Positions 25,088 through 33,364 of a stretch of DNA of 64,000 nucleotides are shown here, one piece after another (the first letter of the stretch is position 1; each line of letters begins with the position of its first letter). The stretch spans positions 3,100,001-3,164,000 of the forward strand of contig NZ_JAUSZL010000002.1 in NCBI RefSeq assembly GCF_030817535.1, read 5' to 3'. This stretch comes from Streptomyces sp. V3I8 (GTDB lineage Bacteria; Actinomycetota; Actinomycetes; Streptomycetales; Streptomycetaceae). A model generated the notes under the pieces. That model was not told where the DNA came from. It saw nothing but the letters and a program-made list of their open reading frames with translations, and made no database searches. Made by a program: the position numbers and the translations under genes.

Positions 25088-25315
25088 GTGGAGGTCAAGA
25101 TCGGCGTGCAGCACGCGCCCCGCGAGATCGTTCTGGAGAGCGGTCAGAGTCCGGAAGAGGTCGAGCGCGCGGTGGCCGATGCCCTGGCGGGCAAGTCGCA
25201 GCTGCTCAGCCTCGTGGACGACCACGGCCGCAAGGTCCTGGTACCGGCGGACCGTCTCGCGTACGTGGAGCTCGGCGAGCCGACGACCCGCAAGGTGGGC
25301 TTCAGCGCGCTGTAG
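25088..25315 (+). CDS. DUF3107 family protein (TB9.4-like)
   Basis: 75 residues. It begins VEVKIGVQHAPREIVLESGQ and ends RKVGFSAL, the complete DUF3107 domain. The M. tuberculosis relative TB9.4 was first noted as a T-cell antigen; the biochemical role is unknown. GTG 25088 is 7 bases after GGAGGG. A terminator follows directly. Confidence 0.9.
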   Translation: MEVKIGVQHAPREIVLESGQSPEEVERAVADALAGKSQLLSLVDDHGRKVLVPADRLAYVELGEPTTRKVGFSAL

Positions 25316-25324
25316 GGCACAGGA

Positions 25325-25360
25325 GAGGGGCTCGGCGGCACCGGCCGCCGGGCCTCTTTT
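25325..25360 (+). terminator. Rho-independent terminator after the DUF3107 gene
   Basis: A GC-rich imperfect stem (25325-25338 with 25345-25356) is followed by TTTT at 25357-25360, 10 bases after the DUF3107 stop. Confidence 0.7.
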
Positions 25361-25471
25361 CCATGCCCGTTTCCATGTCCTTTTTCATGTCCGTGTTTTC
25401 CGTGCCCGTGCGCAGGTACTCCATCCGGGTTGCCGTGCTTCGTCGTACTTCGCCGTACTTCACAGACGGAG

Positions 25472-25499
25472 CACAACCCGTCCACACAGGAGGGTTGTG
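25472..25499 (+). promoter_or_regulatory. Hairpin in the leader of the small membrane protein gene
   Basis: CACAACCC (25472-25479) pairs perfectly with GGGTTGTG (25492-25499) across a 12-base loop, 69 bases before the ATG at 25568. Just upstream, 25358-25412 is a degenerate run of TTTCCATGTCC-like repeats. I see no gene in 25361-25567. Confidence 0.35.
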
Positions 25500-25567
25500 T
25501 TTCGCAGGTCACGGGTATGACGGCCTACGACCGAAGTGCACACAGCCGTGCGGGAGGGACCACCCAA

Positions 25568-25840
25568 ATGTTCATGGAAGCGCTCGGCTCCGCCGTCCTC
25601 GGTCTGGCCCTTGCCTGGGTGGCGCTGAGCCGCCTGCCGCACCGCCTGCCGGCCCGCAGCCTCGTGCTGTCGACGGGCGCCGCGGGCGGCCTCTTCGGGG
25701 CGTTCCTGACCCACACGGCGCTGGGCTCCGTGGGCCTCCTGCCGGTACTGCTCGGTGCGATCACGGTGGCGGCCGCCTCGGTCTCCCTGCTCCTGCGCCC
25801 CGCGGGAAGACTCCACCGCCACCACTCGGCAGCGGTCTGA
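25568..25840 (+). CDS. Small membrane protein, function unknown
   Basis: 90 residues with three hydrophobic segments (starting MFMEALGSAVLGLALAWVAL, then STGAAGGLFGAFLTHTALG, then LLPVLLGAITVAAASVSLLL) and a basic, histidine-containing end. ATG 25568 is 9 bases after GGGAGGG. ATG 25517 would add 17 hydrophilic residues but has a weaker site. Convergent with the ferritin-like gene. Confidence 0.7.
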   Translation: MFMEALGSAVLGLALAWVALSRLPHRLPARSLVLSTGAAGGLFGAFLTHTALGSVGLLPVLLGAITVAAASVSLLLRPAGRLHRHHSAAV

Positions 25841-25868
25841 GCCCCTGAGTCAGGCGGTCCCGGAAGGC

Positions 25869-26606
25869 TCAGGCCGCCAGTCCCAGCGCCGCCATCCGCT
25901 TGGTGTGCGCCTCGGTGATCCGCGAGAACATCCGCCCCACCTCCGCGAGGTCGAACCCGTCCGCGACGCCGCCGACGAGCATCGTCGACAACGCGTCCCG
26001 GTCGGCGACCACCCGCTGGGACTGCGACAGCGCCTCCCCCATCAACCGCCGCGCCCACAGCGCGAGCCGCCCGCCCAGCCGCGGATCCGCGTCGATGGCG
26101 GCCCGCACCTTCTCGACGGCGAACGACGCGTGCCCGGTGTCGTCGAGGACGGCCAGCACCAGCTTGCGTGTGTCGGCGTCGAGCCGCGCCGCGACCTCGC
26201 GGTAGAAGTCACTGGCGATCGAGTCGCCGACGTACGCCTTGACGAGCCCCTCCAGCCAGTCGGAGGGCGCCGTCTGCTTGTGGAACCCGTCGAGCGCGGC
26301 CACGAACGGCTCCATCGCCTGTGTCGGCTCCGCCCCGATCTCGGTCAGCCGGGCCGTGAGCTGGTCGAAGTGGTGGAACTCCGCCGAGGCCATCTTCGCG
26401 AGCGCCGCCTTGTCGCCGAGTGTCGGCGCCAGCTTGGCGTCCTCCGCGAGCCGCTCGAACGCGGCCAGTTCCCCGTACGCCAGCGCTCCGATCAGATCCA
26501 CGACCGCGGCACGGTACTGGGGGTCGACGGAGGCCTTGGCCCAGTCCTGGGCGGCGACTCCGGTGGGTTCGGCGGATGCGTCGGAAGAGTTGGCAGACGT
26601 CGTCAT
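25869..26606 (-). CDS. Ferritin-like protein (MiaE-like family)
   Basis: 245 residues, predominantly helical. Iron-ligand-like residues are present: GELAAFERL with a glutamate, SAEFHHFD with the ExxH arrangement, and DTGHASFAVEK. The family is related to the tRNA hydroxylase MiaE and other di-iron four-helix proteins; the actual substrate is unknown. M. tuberculosis has a counterpart (Rv3210c) beside rhlE, as here. ATG 26606. Its gene diverges from the DEAD-box helicase across 390 bases (26607-26996) that must hold both promoters; I found no convincing -35/-10 pair in that gap. Confidence 0.82.
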   Translation of the reverse strand: MTTSANSSDASAEPTGVAAQDWAKASVDPQYRAAVVDLIGALAYGELAAFERLAEDAKLAPTLGDKAALAKMASAEFHHFDQLTARLTEIGAEPTQAMEPFVAALDGFHKQTAPSDWLEGLVKAYVGDSIASDFYREVAARLDADTRKLVLAVLDDTGHASFAVEKVRAAIDADPRLGGRLALWARRLMGEALSQSQRVVADRDALSTMLVGGVADGFDLAEVGRMFSRITEAHTKRMAALGLAA

Positions 26607-26996
26607 GAAGCGCACAATAGCCCGCCCGCCGCACGGCGGAAGGCCCTGGTGAATCAGTGTGACGACGACTACGTGACCAAATCGGCCATCGCATATGCGC
26701 GGATCCGGGGTATGGTGGTAATGCGCTCGCTGAGTTGATCCATGTGACTCGACGGGCCGCACGAATGAGGATGCCCGGTCGGTGGCCCGATCGGCTCCGA
26801 CCCGACAGTCCTCCTCGCCCGTACGGCACAGTCGCGTACGGCATCCGGAGGGACCCTCAGCGGTACGAACGCTCGAGCGTCGGCAGTGGTCCCATGCCAC
26901 CCGGCCCGCTGGTCAAGAGCGGCCGATGTCCCCGGCACGGTCCCCGACACGACCCCCGCGCTCGCCTCGCACCGCGTACACAGAAGAGGCAGCACC

Positions 26997-29732
26997 CTGA
27001 CTACTTTCCGAGACCTCGGGATCCTTCCCGAGACTGCCGAGGCCCTCGAGGCCGTCGGCATCATGAGTCCCTTCCCCATCCAGGAGATGACGCTCCCCGT
27101 CGCCCTCGCGGGCAACGACGTCATCGGCCAGGCCAAGACGGGCACCGGCAAGACGCTCGGCTTCGGCCTCCCGCTCCTCGAGCGCGTGACCGTCCCCGCG
27201 GACGTCGAGGCGGGCCGGGCCCAGCCCGAGCAGCTCACCGACGCCCCGCAGGCCCTCGTCGTCGTCCCGACGCGCGAGCTGTGCACGCAGGTCACCAACG
27301 ACCTGCTGACGGCCGGCAAGGTCCGTAACGTCCGCGTTCTCGCCATCTACGGCGGCCGGGCGTACGAGCCGCAGGTCGAGGCCCTCAAGAAGGGCATCGA
27401 CGTCGTCGTCGGCACCCCGGGCCGGCTGCTGGACCTCGCGGGCCAGAAGAAGCTGAACCTGAAGCATGTACGCGCCCTCGTCCTCGACGAGGCCGACGAG
27501 ATGCTCGACCTGGGCTTCCTGCCCGACGTCGAGAAGATCATGAACATGCTGCCGGTCCGCCGTCAGACGATGCTGTTCTCGGCCACCATGCCGGGCGCGG
27601 TCATCGGTCTCGCGCGCCGCTACATGTCGCAGCCCACCCACATCCGCGCCTCCGAGCCGGACGACGTGGGCGCGACGGTCGCGAACACCAAGCAGCACAT
27701 CTACCGCGCGCACAACATGGACAAGCCCGAGTTGGTCTCGCGGATACTGCAGGCCGACGGCCGCGGTCTCGCGATGGTCTTCTGCCGCACGAAGCGGACG
27801 GCGGCGGACCTCGCCGACCAGCTGCAGCAGCGCGGCTTCGCCTCCGGCGCGGTCCACGGCGACCTCGGCCAGGGCGCCCGCGAGCAGGCGCTGCGCGCGT
27901 TCCGCAACGGCAAGGTCGACGTGCTCGTCTGCACCGACGTGGCCGCGCGCGGCATCGACGTCGAGGGCGTCACGCACGTCATCAACTACCAGTCCCCCGA
28001 GGACGAGAAGACGTACCTGCACCGCATCGGCCGTACGGGCCGCGCGGGCGCCAAGGGCATCGCGATCACCCTCGTCGACTGGGACGACATCCCGCGCTGG
28101 CAGCTCATCAACAAGGCGCTGAACCTCGGCTTCAACGACCCGCCGGAGACGTACTCCACCTCCCCGCACCTCTTCGAGGAGCTGAAGATCCCGGCCGGCA
28201 CCAAGGGTGTCCTGCCGCGTGCCGAGCGCACCCGCGCCGGTCTGTCCGCGGAGGTCGTCGAGGATCTCGGCGAGACCGGCGGGCGTGGCGCCCGCGGCGG
28301 CCGCGGTGGCCGTCCCGCGAGTCCGGCCCCGGTGGCCGACCGTGAGCGGGACCGGGACCGGGACCGTGAGCGTTCGGAGCGCACGCCGCGCCGCCGTCGT
28401 CGTACGCGCAACGGCACCGCTCTCGACGCCGCCGAGCCGCAGACCACGGCGCAGGCCCCGGCCGAGAGCGCCGGACCGGCCGCGGCCGCCGAGCCGCGCA
28501 CCCCGCGCCGGCGCCGCCGTACGCGTACCGGGGGCGGCTTCCCCGAGCAGGCCGCGACCGCGGTCGCCGCGTCCGAGGGCACCGTCGTCGAGAACGCCGT
28601 CGTCGAGAGCACGGTCGTCGAGGGCACGGTCGTCGAGGTCATCGCGCCCGCACCCGTACCGGCCACCGAGCCGGTGACGGACGCGGAGGCCAGGCCACGC
28701 CGCCGGCGCTCGCGCCGTCCGGCGGAGGCCGCGCAGCCCGGCACGGTCGTCGTCGAGGAGGCCCCCGCGGCCGAGCCGACCGGGACCGTCGGGGCGAGCG
28801 AGGTGGCCGCCGCCGTCGAGGCCGCGGAAGCCGTCGTGACCAAGCCGCGCCGCCGCACCCGTAAGACCGCCGCGCCCGCGGTGGACAGCGTCGAGGGCAC
28901 GCCCGTCGCGGTGCCCGCGGTCGCGGAGGTCCCGCCGGTCGCGGAGACCAAGCCGCGCCGCCGGACCCGTAAGACCGCCGAAGCCGTGGTGGACGCCGTG
29001 GCGGACCCGGTCGAGGCCGTCGAGGCCAAGCCCCGCCGCACCCGCAGGACCGCGGCCGAGGCCACGACCACGGACGCCGCCGAGGCGGCCCTGGACACCG
29101 CCGAGACCGCTGAGGCCAAGCCGCGCCGGCGGACCCGCAAGGCCGCCGCGCCCGTCGAGACAGCCGAGGTCAGCGCTGTCGCCGAGGCCGGTATCCCGGC
29201 GCAGACGACCGAGGAGCCCGAGGCCAAGCCGCGCCGTCGCACCCGTAAGGCGGCCGAGACGGTTCCCGCCGCCGCGGTCGCCCCGGTGGAGGAGGCGCCC
29301 GTCGCGGAGGCCGCGCCGCGCCGGCGGGCCCGCAAGGCCGCCGAGACCGCGGTGGACACCGCCGAGGGCGCGCCGCTCGAGGCACCCGCGGCCGCCGTCA
29401 CCAAGCCGCGCCGCACCCGCAAGGCCGCCGCCGCGCCGGCCGAGGGCGCGCAGAGCGCGGTGGACACGGCCGAGGGGACGGAGACGAAGCCCCGTCGCCG
29501 CACCCGCAAGGTCACGGTCGCCGAGGCCGACATCCCGGCCCAGGCCGGCGAGGCGGCGGCGGACACCGCCGAGGCTCCGGCCAAGCCGCGCCGCACGCGC
29601 AAGACGGCCGCCAAGGCCGTGACCACGGAAGCGGGTACGGACGCGGGTACGGACGCGGCCGAGGCCGCGCCGGAGGCCAAGCCGCGCCGCCGCACGCGCA
29701 AGGCCACGGCAGCCGAGCCCGCGGAAGGCTGA
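26997..29732 (+). CDS. DEAD-box ATP-dependent RNA helicase with long basic repeat tail
   Basis: 911 residues. The helicase core (1-390) shows the Q motif PFPIQEMTLP, AKTGTGKT, PTRELCTQ, TPGRLLDL, DEADEMLDLGF, SATMP and HRIGRTGRAG. It probably unwinds RNA in ribosome assembly or at low temperature. Residues about 420-911 are Ala/Lys/Arg-rich with some ten repeats around KPRRRTRK plus three earlier TPRRRRRTR blocks, likely an RNA- or DNA-binding tail. No ATG or GTG fits the family N-terminus (TTFRDLGILPE). CTG 26997, 7 bases after AGAAGAGG, is the best start; GTG 26886 would add 37 residues and lacks a ribosome site. Confidence 0.9.
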   Translation: MTTFRDLGILPETAEALEAVGIMSPFPIQEMTLPVALAGNDVIGQAKTGTGKTLGFGLPLLERVTVPADVEAGRAQPEQLTDAPQALVVVPTRELCTQVTNDLLTAGKVRNVRVLAIYGGRAYEPQVEALKKGIDVVVGTPGRLLDLAGQKKLNLKHVRALVLDEADEMLDLGFLPDVEKIMNMLPVRRQTMLFSATMPGAVIGLARRYMSQPTHIRASEPDDVGATVANTKQHIYRAHNMDKPELVSRILQADGRGLAMVFCRTKRTAADLADQLQQRGFASGAVHGDLGQGAREQALRAFRNGKVDVLVCTDVAARGIDVEGVTHVINYQSPEDEKTYLHRIGRTGRAGAKGIAITLVDWDDIPRWQLINKALNLGFNDPPETYSTSPHLFEELKIPAGTKGVLPRAERTRAGLSAEVVEDLGETGGRGARGGRGGRPASPAPVADRERDRDRDRERSERTPRRRRRTRNGTALDAAEPQTTAQAPAESAGPAAAAEPRTPRRRRRTRTGGGFPEQAATAVAASEGTVVENAVVESTVVEGTVVEVIAPAPVPATEPVTDAEARPRRRRSRRPAEAAQPGTVVVEEAPAAEPTGTVGASEVAAAVEAAEAVVTKPRRRTRKTAAPAVDSVEGTPVAVPAVAEVPPVAETKPRRRTRKTAEAVVDAVADPVEAVEAKPRRTRRTAAEATTTDAAEAALDTAETAEAKPRRRTRKAAAPVETAEVSAVAEAGIPAQTTEEPEAKPRRRTRKAAETVPAAAVAPVEEAPVAEAAPRRRARKAAETAVDTAEGAPLEAPAAAVTKPRRTRKAAAAPAEGAQSAVDTAEGTETKPRRRTRKVTVAEADIPAQAGEAAADTAEAPAKPRRTRKTAAKAVTTEAGTDAGTDAAEAAPEAKPRRRTRKATAAEPAEG

Positions 29733-29741
29733 GTTCAAGAC

Positions 29742-29780
29742 CCGACGGCCCGGTCCCCATGGCGGGGACCGGGCCGTCGG
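29742..29780 (+). terminator. Strong hairpin terminator of the DEAD-box gene
   Basis: Perfect 17-base arms (29742-29758 and 29764-29780) around the loop ATGGC begin 10 bases after the stop codon. Confidence 0.85.
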
Positions 29781-29819
29781 CGTTCCCCGGCACGGGTCCG
29801 GCTCGGTCCATTCCGGCTC

Positions 29820-30245
29820 GGCACAACCCTGCACGGGTCCGGTCCGTTCCGGCACGGCTCGGTCCGACCCGGTCCGGCACGGTTCAGCTCGGCTCGGCAC
29901 CGTCCGGTTCAGCTCGGCCCGGTCGGGCCCGGTCAGGCCCGGCACAACCCTGCACCGGTCCAGTCCGGCACCGACCCGATCCGGCACGGTCCGGCACGGC
30001 ACGATCCGGCACGGCACGGCTCGGCTCAGTCGGGCTCGGTTGGGCTCGGTCGGGCTCGGCGCAACCCTGCACCGGTCCAGTCCGGCACGGGTGCGGTCCG
30101 CACCCGGCCCGGCCCGATCCGGCACGGCACGGCACGGCCCGGTTCAGCTCGGCCCGGTCGGGCCCGGTCGGGCTCGGTCGGGCTCGGCGCAACCCTGCAC
30201 CGGTCCAGTCCGGCACGGGTGCGGGGCGGGTGCGGGCCGGGTCGG
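29820..30245. repeat. Non-coding higher-order tandem repeat, about 120-bp period
   Basis: Between the helicase terminator and the next gene, a GC-rich array is built from GGCACGG/GGCTCGGT-like short units. A longer signature, GGC(A/G)CAACCCTGCAC with CGGTCCAGTCCGGCAC in most copies, recurs at 29820, 29941, 30058 and 30186, spaced 121, 117 and 128 bases. No frame in it has a plausible start or ribosome site. Confidence 0.85.
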
Positions 30246-30314
30246 GGCAGGTGTGGAAACCCGGGCCGTCGCCCGGTCTGCGGATCGTCGGGTTCCCCGG
30301 ATAGCCTCGTCCTC

Positions 30315-31199
30315 ATGAGCAGGCCCGTCACCTTCGTCCCGCCCTCCGGGGCCCGCGCGTACCGTCTCGAAACCGCGCGCGGGCAGTTCGCCGTGATCGA
30401 CGCGGGCGGTCCCGTGAAGGGGACCGCGCTGCTGCTGCCGGGGTTCACCGGCAGCAAGGAGGACTTCATCTCGCTGCACGAACCCCTGGCCGCGGCGGGC
30501 TACCGGACCGTCGCGGTGGACGGCCGGGGCCAGTACGAGACACCGGGCCCGCAGGACGACGAAACGCCCTACGCGCAGGGCGAGTTGGCGCAGGACGTGC
30601 TGGCGCAGCTCGACGCGCTCGCCACCGGCCCCGAGGACCGCTTCCACCTCGTGGGCCACTCCTTCGGCGGCCAGGTCGCCCGCGCGGCCGTCCTGCTGGA
30701 GCCGGCCCGTTTCCGTTCGCTCACCCTCGTCTCGTCCGGGCCCGCGGAGATCTCCCCCTCCCAGCAGCAGCGGGTGAAGCTGCTGCGGGACGCGCTCGCC
30801 GTGATGGACATGGCGCAGGTCTGGGAGGCGATCCGGGCGCTGGACGATCCGCCGGAGGACGCCGAGGGCGAGCTGGACTCCGGCCTGGACGCCGGCCTGG
30901 ACGACCTGGAGGTCCTGCGGCGGCGCTGGCTCGGCAACAGCCCGGCCCAGCTCATCGCGGCGGGCCGGCAGCTGTGCGAGGAGCCCGACCGCGTGCACGA
31001 GCTGGCGGCCCTGCGGCTGCCCGTGCACGTACTGTCGGGCGAGATCGACGACACCTGGCCGGTCCCGCTCCTCGACGACATGGCCGTACGCCTCGGGGCG
31101 CACCGCACGGTCGTGCGCGGCGCGGAGCACTCGCCCAACACCGACCGCCCCCGGGAGACGGCCGGGGCACTCGCCGCGTTCTGGGACCAGGTGGGCTAG
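30315..31199 (+). CDS. Alpha/beta hydrolase
   Basis: 294 residues. LLPGFTGSKEDF forms the oxyanion region, GHSFGGQVA is the nucleophile elbow, LSGEIDDTWP carries a probable acid and RGAEHSPNTDRP the histidine. No signal peptide. Close in style to bacterial esterases and lactonases. ATG 30315 lacks a strong ribosome site but matches the expected N-terminus before YRLETARGQFAV. Convergent with the NYN gene after 30 bases. Confidence 0.87.
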   Translation: MSRPVTFVPPSGARAYRLETARGQFAVIDAGGPVKGTALLLPGFTGSKEDFISLHEPLAAAGYRTVAVDGRGQYETPGPQDDETPYAQGELAQDVLAQLDALATGPEDRFHLVGHSFGGQVARAAVLLEPARFRSLTLVSSGPAEISPSQQQRVKLLRDALAVMDMAQVWEAIRALDDPPEDAEGELDSGLDAGLDDLEVLRRRWLGNSPAQLIAAGRQLCEEPDRVHELAALRLPVHVLSGEIDDTWPVPLLDDMAVRLGAHRTVVRGAEHSPNTDRPRETAGALAAFWDQVG

Positions 31200-31229
31200 A
31201 GAGCCAGAGGGGCGGAGGGGCGGAGGGGC

Positions 31230-32144
31230 CTAGTACTGGCCCTGCAGATGTTCCCAGAAGCCGTCGCGCAGCGCGCGCCGCAGATCGGCCTGGCCCCGCA
31301 GTGAGTACTGCAGCAGTCCCTCGGACTCCACGAGCAGTTCCTGGTCGACGGGACCGGGCAGATACGGGTGGCCGGGCAGCAGGTCGGCCAGTGGCTCCCG
31401 CCCCCGCTCGGCCAGCCACTTCGCGGCGATCTGCGCGCCCACGAAGCGGACGTCCTCCCGGGCGGGCCTGTTCACCACCGACGTGTCGTACGGGCCGCCG
31501 GTGCGCCGGACGACGTACGGCTTGAAGAACTCCAGGTCGAAGGTGCGCTGGCTGTCGACCTCCCAGAGCAGCGGCTCCGCCTGGTTGCGGCCCTCCGGCG
31601 CCTCGATGCCCCAGAGGTGGACCCGGGCCCCGTACCCCTGCGCCGCCTCGACCGCCGAGACCAGGTCCTCGTCGCCGCCGATGAGCGTCGCGTCGTTGAT
31701 GGCGCGGTGCCGGGCCAGGGACTCCAGGTCGGAACGGATCAGGGAGTCGACGCCCTTCTGCTGGTTGTTGGCGTTGAGGTTGCCCAGCCGGACCTTGACG
31801 TCGGGCAGTTCGGCGATGGACTGCTGCTCCGCGGTGTGGATACGGCGCCGCGCCCCGTCGTACCAGTAGACGCGCAGCAGCCTGCTGTCCGCGAAGATCG
31901 TGCGCGCCCGGTCGATGAGCGCGTCGATGAGGCCCTCGGCGTCCAGCTCGAAGGCCCGGCGGTCCTCCGTCCCGGCGACGAGCCGGCCCGCGGCCGCGTA
32001 GAGGTAGCCGGCGTCGACGAAGATCGCATGGGTCGACGGCGTCTTCGCCACCTCGGCGAGCACGCGCTGGAGCAGCTCGTTCGCGCGGTCGATGCGTGCA
32101 CCGAGGGAGGCGAGGTCGTCGGCTGCCGCGAAGTCGTCATTCAT
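31230..32144 (-). CDS. NYN-domain (PIN-like) putative ribonuclease
   Basis: 304 residues. The NYN/LabA-like fold is seen in AIFVDAGYLYAAAG (first catalytic Asp), KGVDSLIRSDL (second) and IGGDEDLVSAVEAA (third acidic cluster). The final 100 residues form a separate region ending FWEHLQGQY. NYN proteins are metal-dependent RNases. ATG 32144 is used; an in-frame upstream ATG lies in an AT-rich promoter stretch. Target RNA unknown. Confidence 0.85.
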   Translation of the reverse strand: MNDDFAAADDLASLGARIDRANELLQRVLAEVAKTPSTHAIFVDAGYLYAAAGRLVAGTEDRRAFELDAEGLIDALIDRARTIFADSRLLRVYWYDGARRRIHTAEQQSIAELPDVKVRLGNLNANNQQKGVDSLIRSDLESLARHRAINDATLIGGDEDLVSAVEAAQGYGARVHLWGIEAPEGRNQAEPLLWEVDSQRTFDLEFFKPYVVRRTGGPYDTSVVNRPAREDVRFVGAQIAAKWLAERGREPLADLLPGHPYLPGPVDQELLVESEGLLQYSLRGQADLRRALRDGFWEHLQGQY

Positions 32145-32207
32145 ATGCGTCCCATTGTCGCAGTACGTCATCGTGTGAACACGGATGGTTCGGATACTCG
32201 TAAGTAA

Positions 32208-32260
32208 TTAGACGTTCGAAAGTTTTCTTTAGCGTAGGGAATGTTCGTAACAAACATCCC
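32208..32260 (+). promoter_or_regulatory. Candidate promoter and leader hairpin for the 50-residue protein
   Basis: TTAGAC (32208-32213), 16 bases, then TAGCGT (32230-32235) is a plausible promoter in an AT-rich island. GGGA-TGTT and AACA-TCCC at 32237-32260 form a bulged 8-base hairpin right after it. The remaining leader to 32353 also holds TCCTCCAGGAGGA, a palindrome that could hide the GGAGG. Confidence 0.4.
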
Positions 32261-32353
32261 GTTGACTCCTACGGGAAGGCGGACGAAGACGCTCCGCTCC
32301 CCACCCACCAGTAGTTCTCCTCCAGGAGGATGACCAGACGAAGGGAGAAGCCC

Positions 32354-32506
32354 ATGCGCTTCGAAATCATGCGACTCGACGACGTCGACGGCACCCCCGT
32401 GGACAGCACCGTCGTGGACGCCGCCTCCGTCAACCGGATCGTTCAGCAGGCCGCCGCCATCGGGCAGCGTCTCTGGATCCGCCCGGCCGACACCTCGGCC
32501 TCATAA
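32354..32506 (+). CDS. Conserved-looking 50-residue protein, function unknown
   Basis: The protein starts MRFEIMRLDDVDGTPVDS and ends IRPADTSAS. It is soluble and compact, with one beta-rich and one helical half suggested by the pattern. ATG 32354 is 6 bases after AGGGAG. An in-frame ATG at 32330 abuts GGAGG too closely. It has its own leader and a strong terminator, so it is probably expressed alone and well. Confidence 0.75.
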   Translation: MRFEIMRLDDVDGTPVDSTVVDAASVNRIVQQAAAIGQRLWIRPADTSAS

Positions 32507-32538
32507 CAGCGGCAGTAGTTCGTCCGACAGATTTCGGG

Positions 32539-32567
32539 ACCCCCGCCGGTACGACGCCGGCGGGGGT
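32539..32567 (+). terminator. Hairpin terminator after the 50-residue protein
   Basis: Perfect 11-base arms 32539-32549 and 32557-32567, 32 bases after the stop. It also serves the convergent marC gene. Confidence 0.8.
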
Positions 32568-32623
32568 TCCGCGTTTCCGTGCTGCGGTTTCCGTGCTTCG
32601 GTTCCGTGCTGCGGTTCCGTGGC

Positions 32624-33229
32624 TCAACCGCCCCGGACGACCTGGGTGACGCCGTTGATGATCTGCTGCACGGCGATCGCGGAGAGCATCATGCCCGCGA
32701 GCCGCGTCACGAGTACGACGCCGCCGTCCTTGATGACGCGGATGATCAGCAGCGAGTACCGCATCACGACCCACAGCACGACGTGGATGGCCAGGATCGC
32801 CGTCCACACCGACACCTGGTTCGCCACGCTGTCGGCCTTCTGCACGGCCAGGATGACGGACACGATCGCGCCCGGACCGGCGAGCAGGGGCATGCCCAGC
32901 GGTACGAGGGCGACGTTGACGTCCTTCGTCTGCTTGGGCTCGTCGGTCTTGCCCGTGAGCAGGTCGAGCGCGATGAGCAGGAGCAGCAGGCCACCGGCGA
33001 TCATCAGGGCGGGGACCGACACGTGCAGGTAGTCCAGGATCCGGTGCCCGAGCAGGCCGAAGACGGTGATGACGCCGCCGGCCACGCAGACGGCCTGGAA
33101 GGCCATCCGCTTCTGGACCTTGGCCGGTCGTCCGGAGGTCAGGGCGAGGAAGATCGGGGTGATCCCGGGGGGATCCATGATGACGAAGAGCGTGAGGAAG
33201 AGGGAGCCGAAAACGGCGAGGTCGAACAT
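32624..33229 (-). CDS. MarC family (UPF0056) integral membrane protein
   Basis: 201 residues with six hydrophobic helices. The N-terminal LTLFVIMDPPGITPIFLALT and LLAGPGAIVSVILAV are family signatures. MarC was once linked to multiple antibiotic resistance in E. coli but that link was not confirmed; the function is unknown. ATG 33229. Confidence 0.9.
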   Translation of the reverse strand: MFDLAVFGSLFLTLFVIMDPPGITPIFLALTSGRPAKVQKRMAFQAVCVAGGVITVFGLLGHRILDYLHVSVPALMIAGGLLLLLIALDLLTGKTDEPKQTKDVNVALVPLGMPLLAGPGAIVSVILAVQKADSVANQVSVWTAILAIHVVLWVVMRYSLLIIRVIKDGGVVLVTRLAGMMLSAIAVQQIINGVTQVVRGG

Positions 33230-33312
33230 GAGCAGGTTGGCCTTGCGGGGTGTCGAGGGTGAGTGAGGGGATGGCGGGCCGTGAGGCCGCCGCCGGTGCG
33301 TCGCGGCTTGTC

Positions 33313-33332
33313 GCGCAGTTCCCCGCGCCCCT
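33313..33332. repeat. Dispersed Streptomyces intergenic element GCGCAGTTCCCCGCGCCCCT (one copy)
   Basis: This copy lies in the 135-base gap 33230-33364 and is followed by a CCGGGGCGCC fold-back. The same element recurs at 39545-39564 and 61309-61328, with diverged copies near 51368-51388 and 57422-57443. Confidence 0.85.
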
Positions 33333-33364
33333 CCGGGGCGCCCCGCGTACGGGCGGGCGGGGTG

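Noticed and set aside
26913..30125. A 1070-codon minus-strand frame opposite the DEAD-box gene
   Set aside because: The plus strand encodes clear helicase motifs. The antisense frame is made of Arg/Gly/Leu repeats from GC-rich codons.
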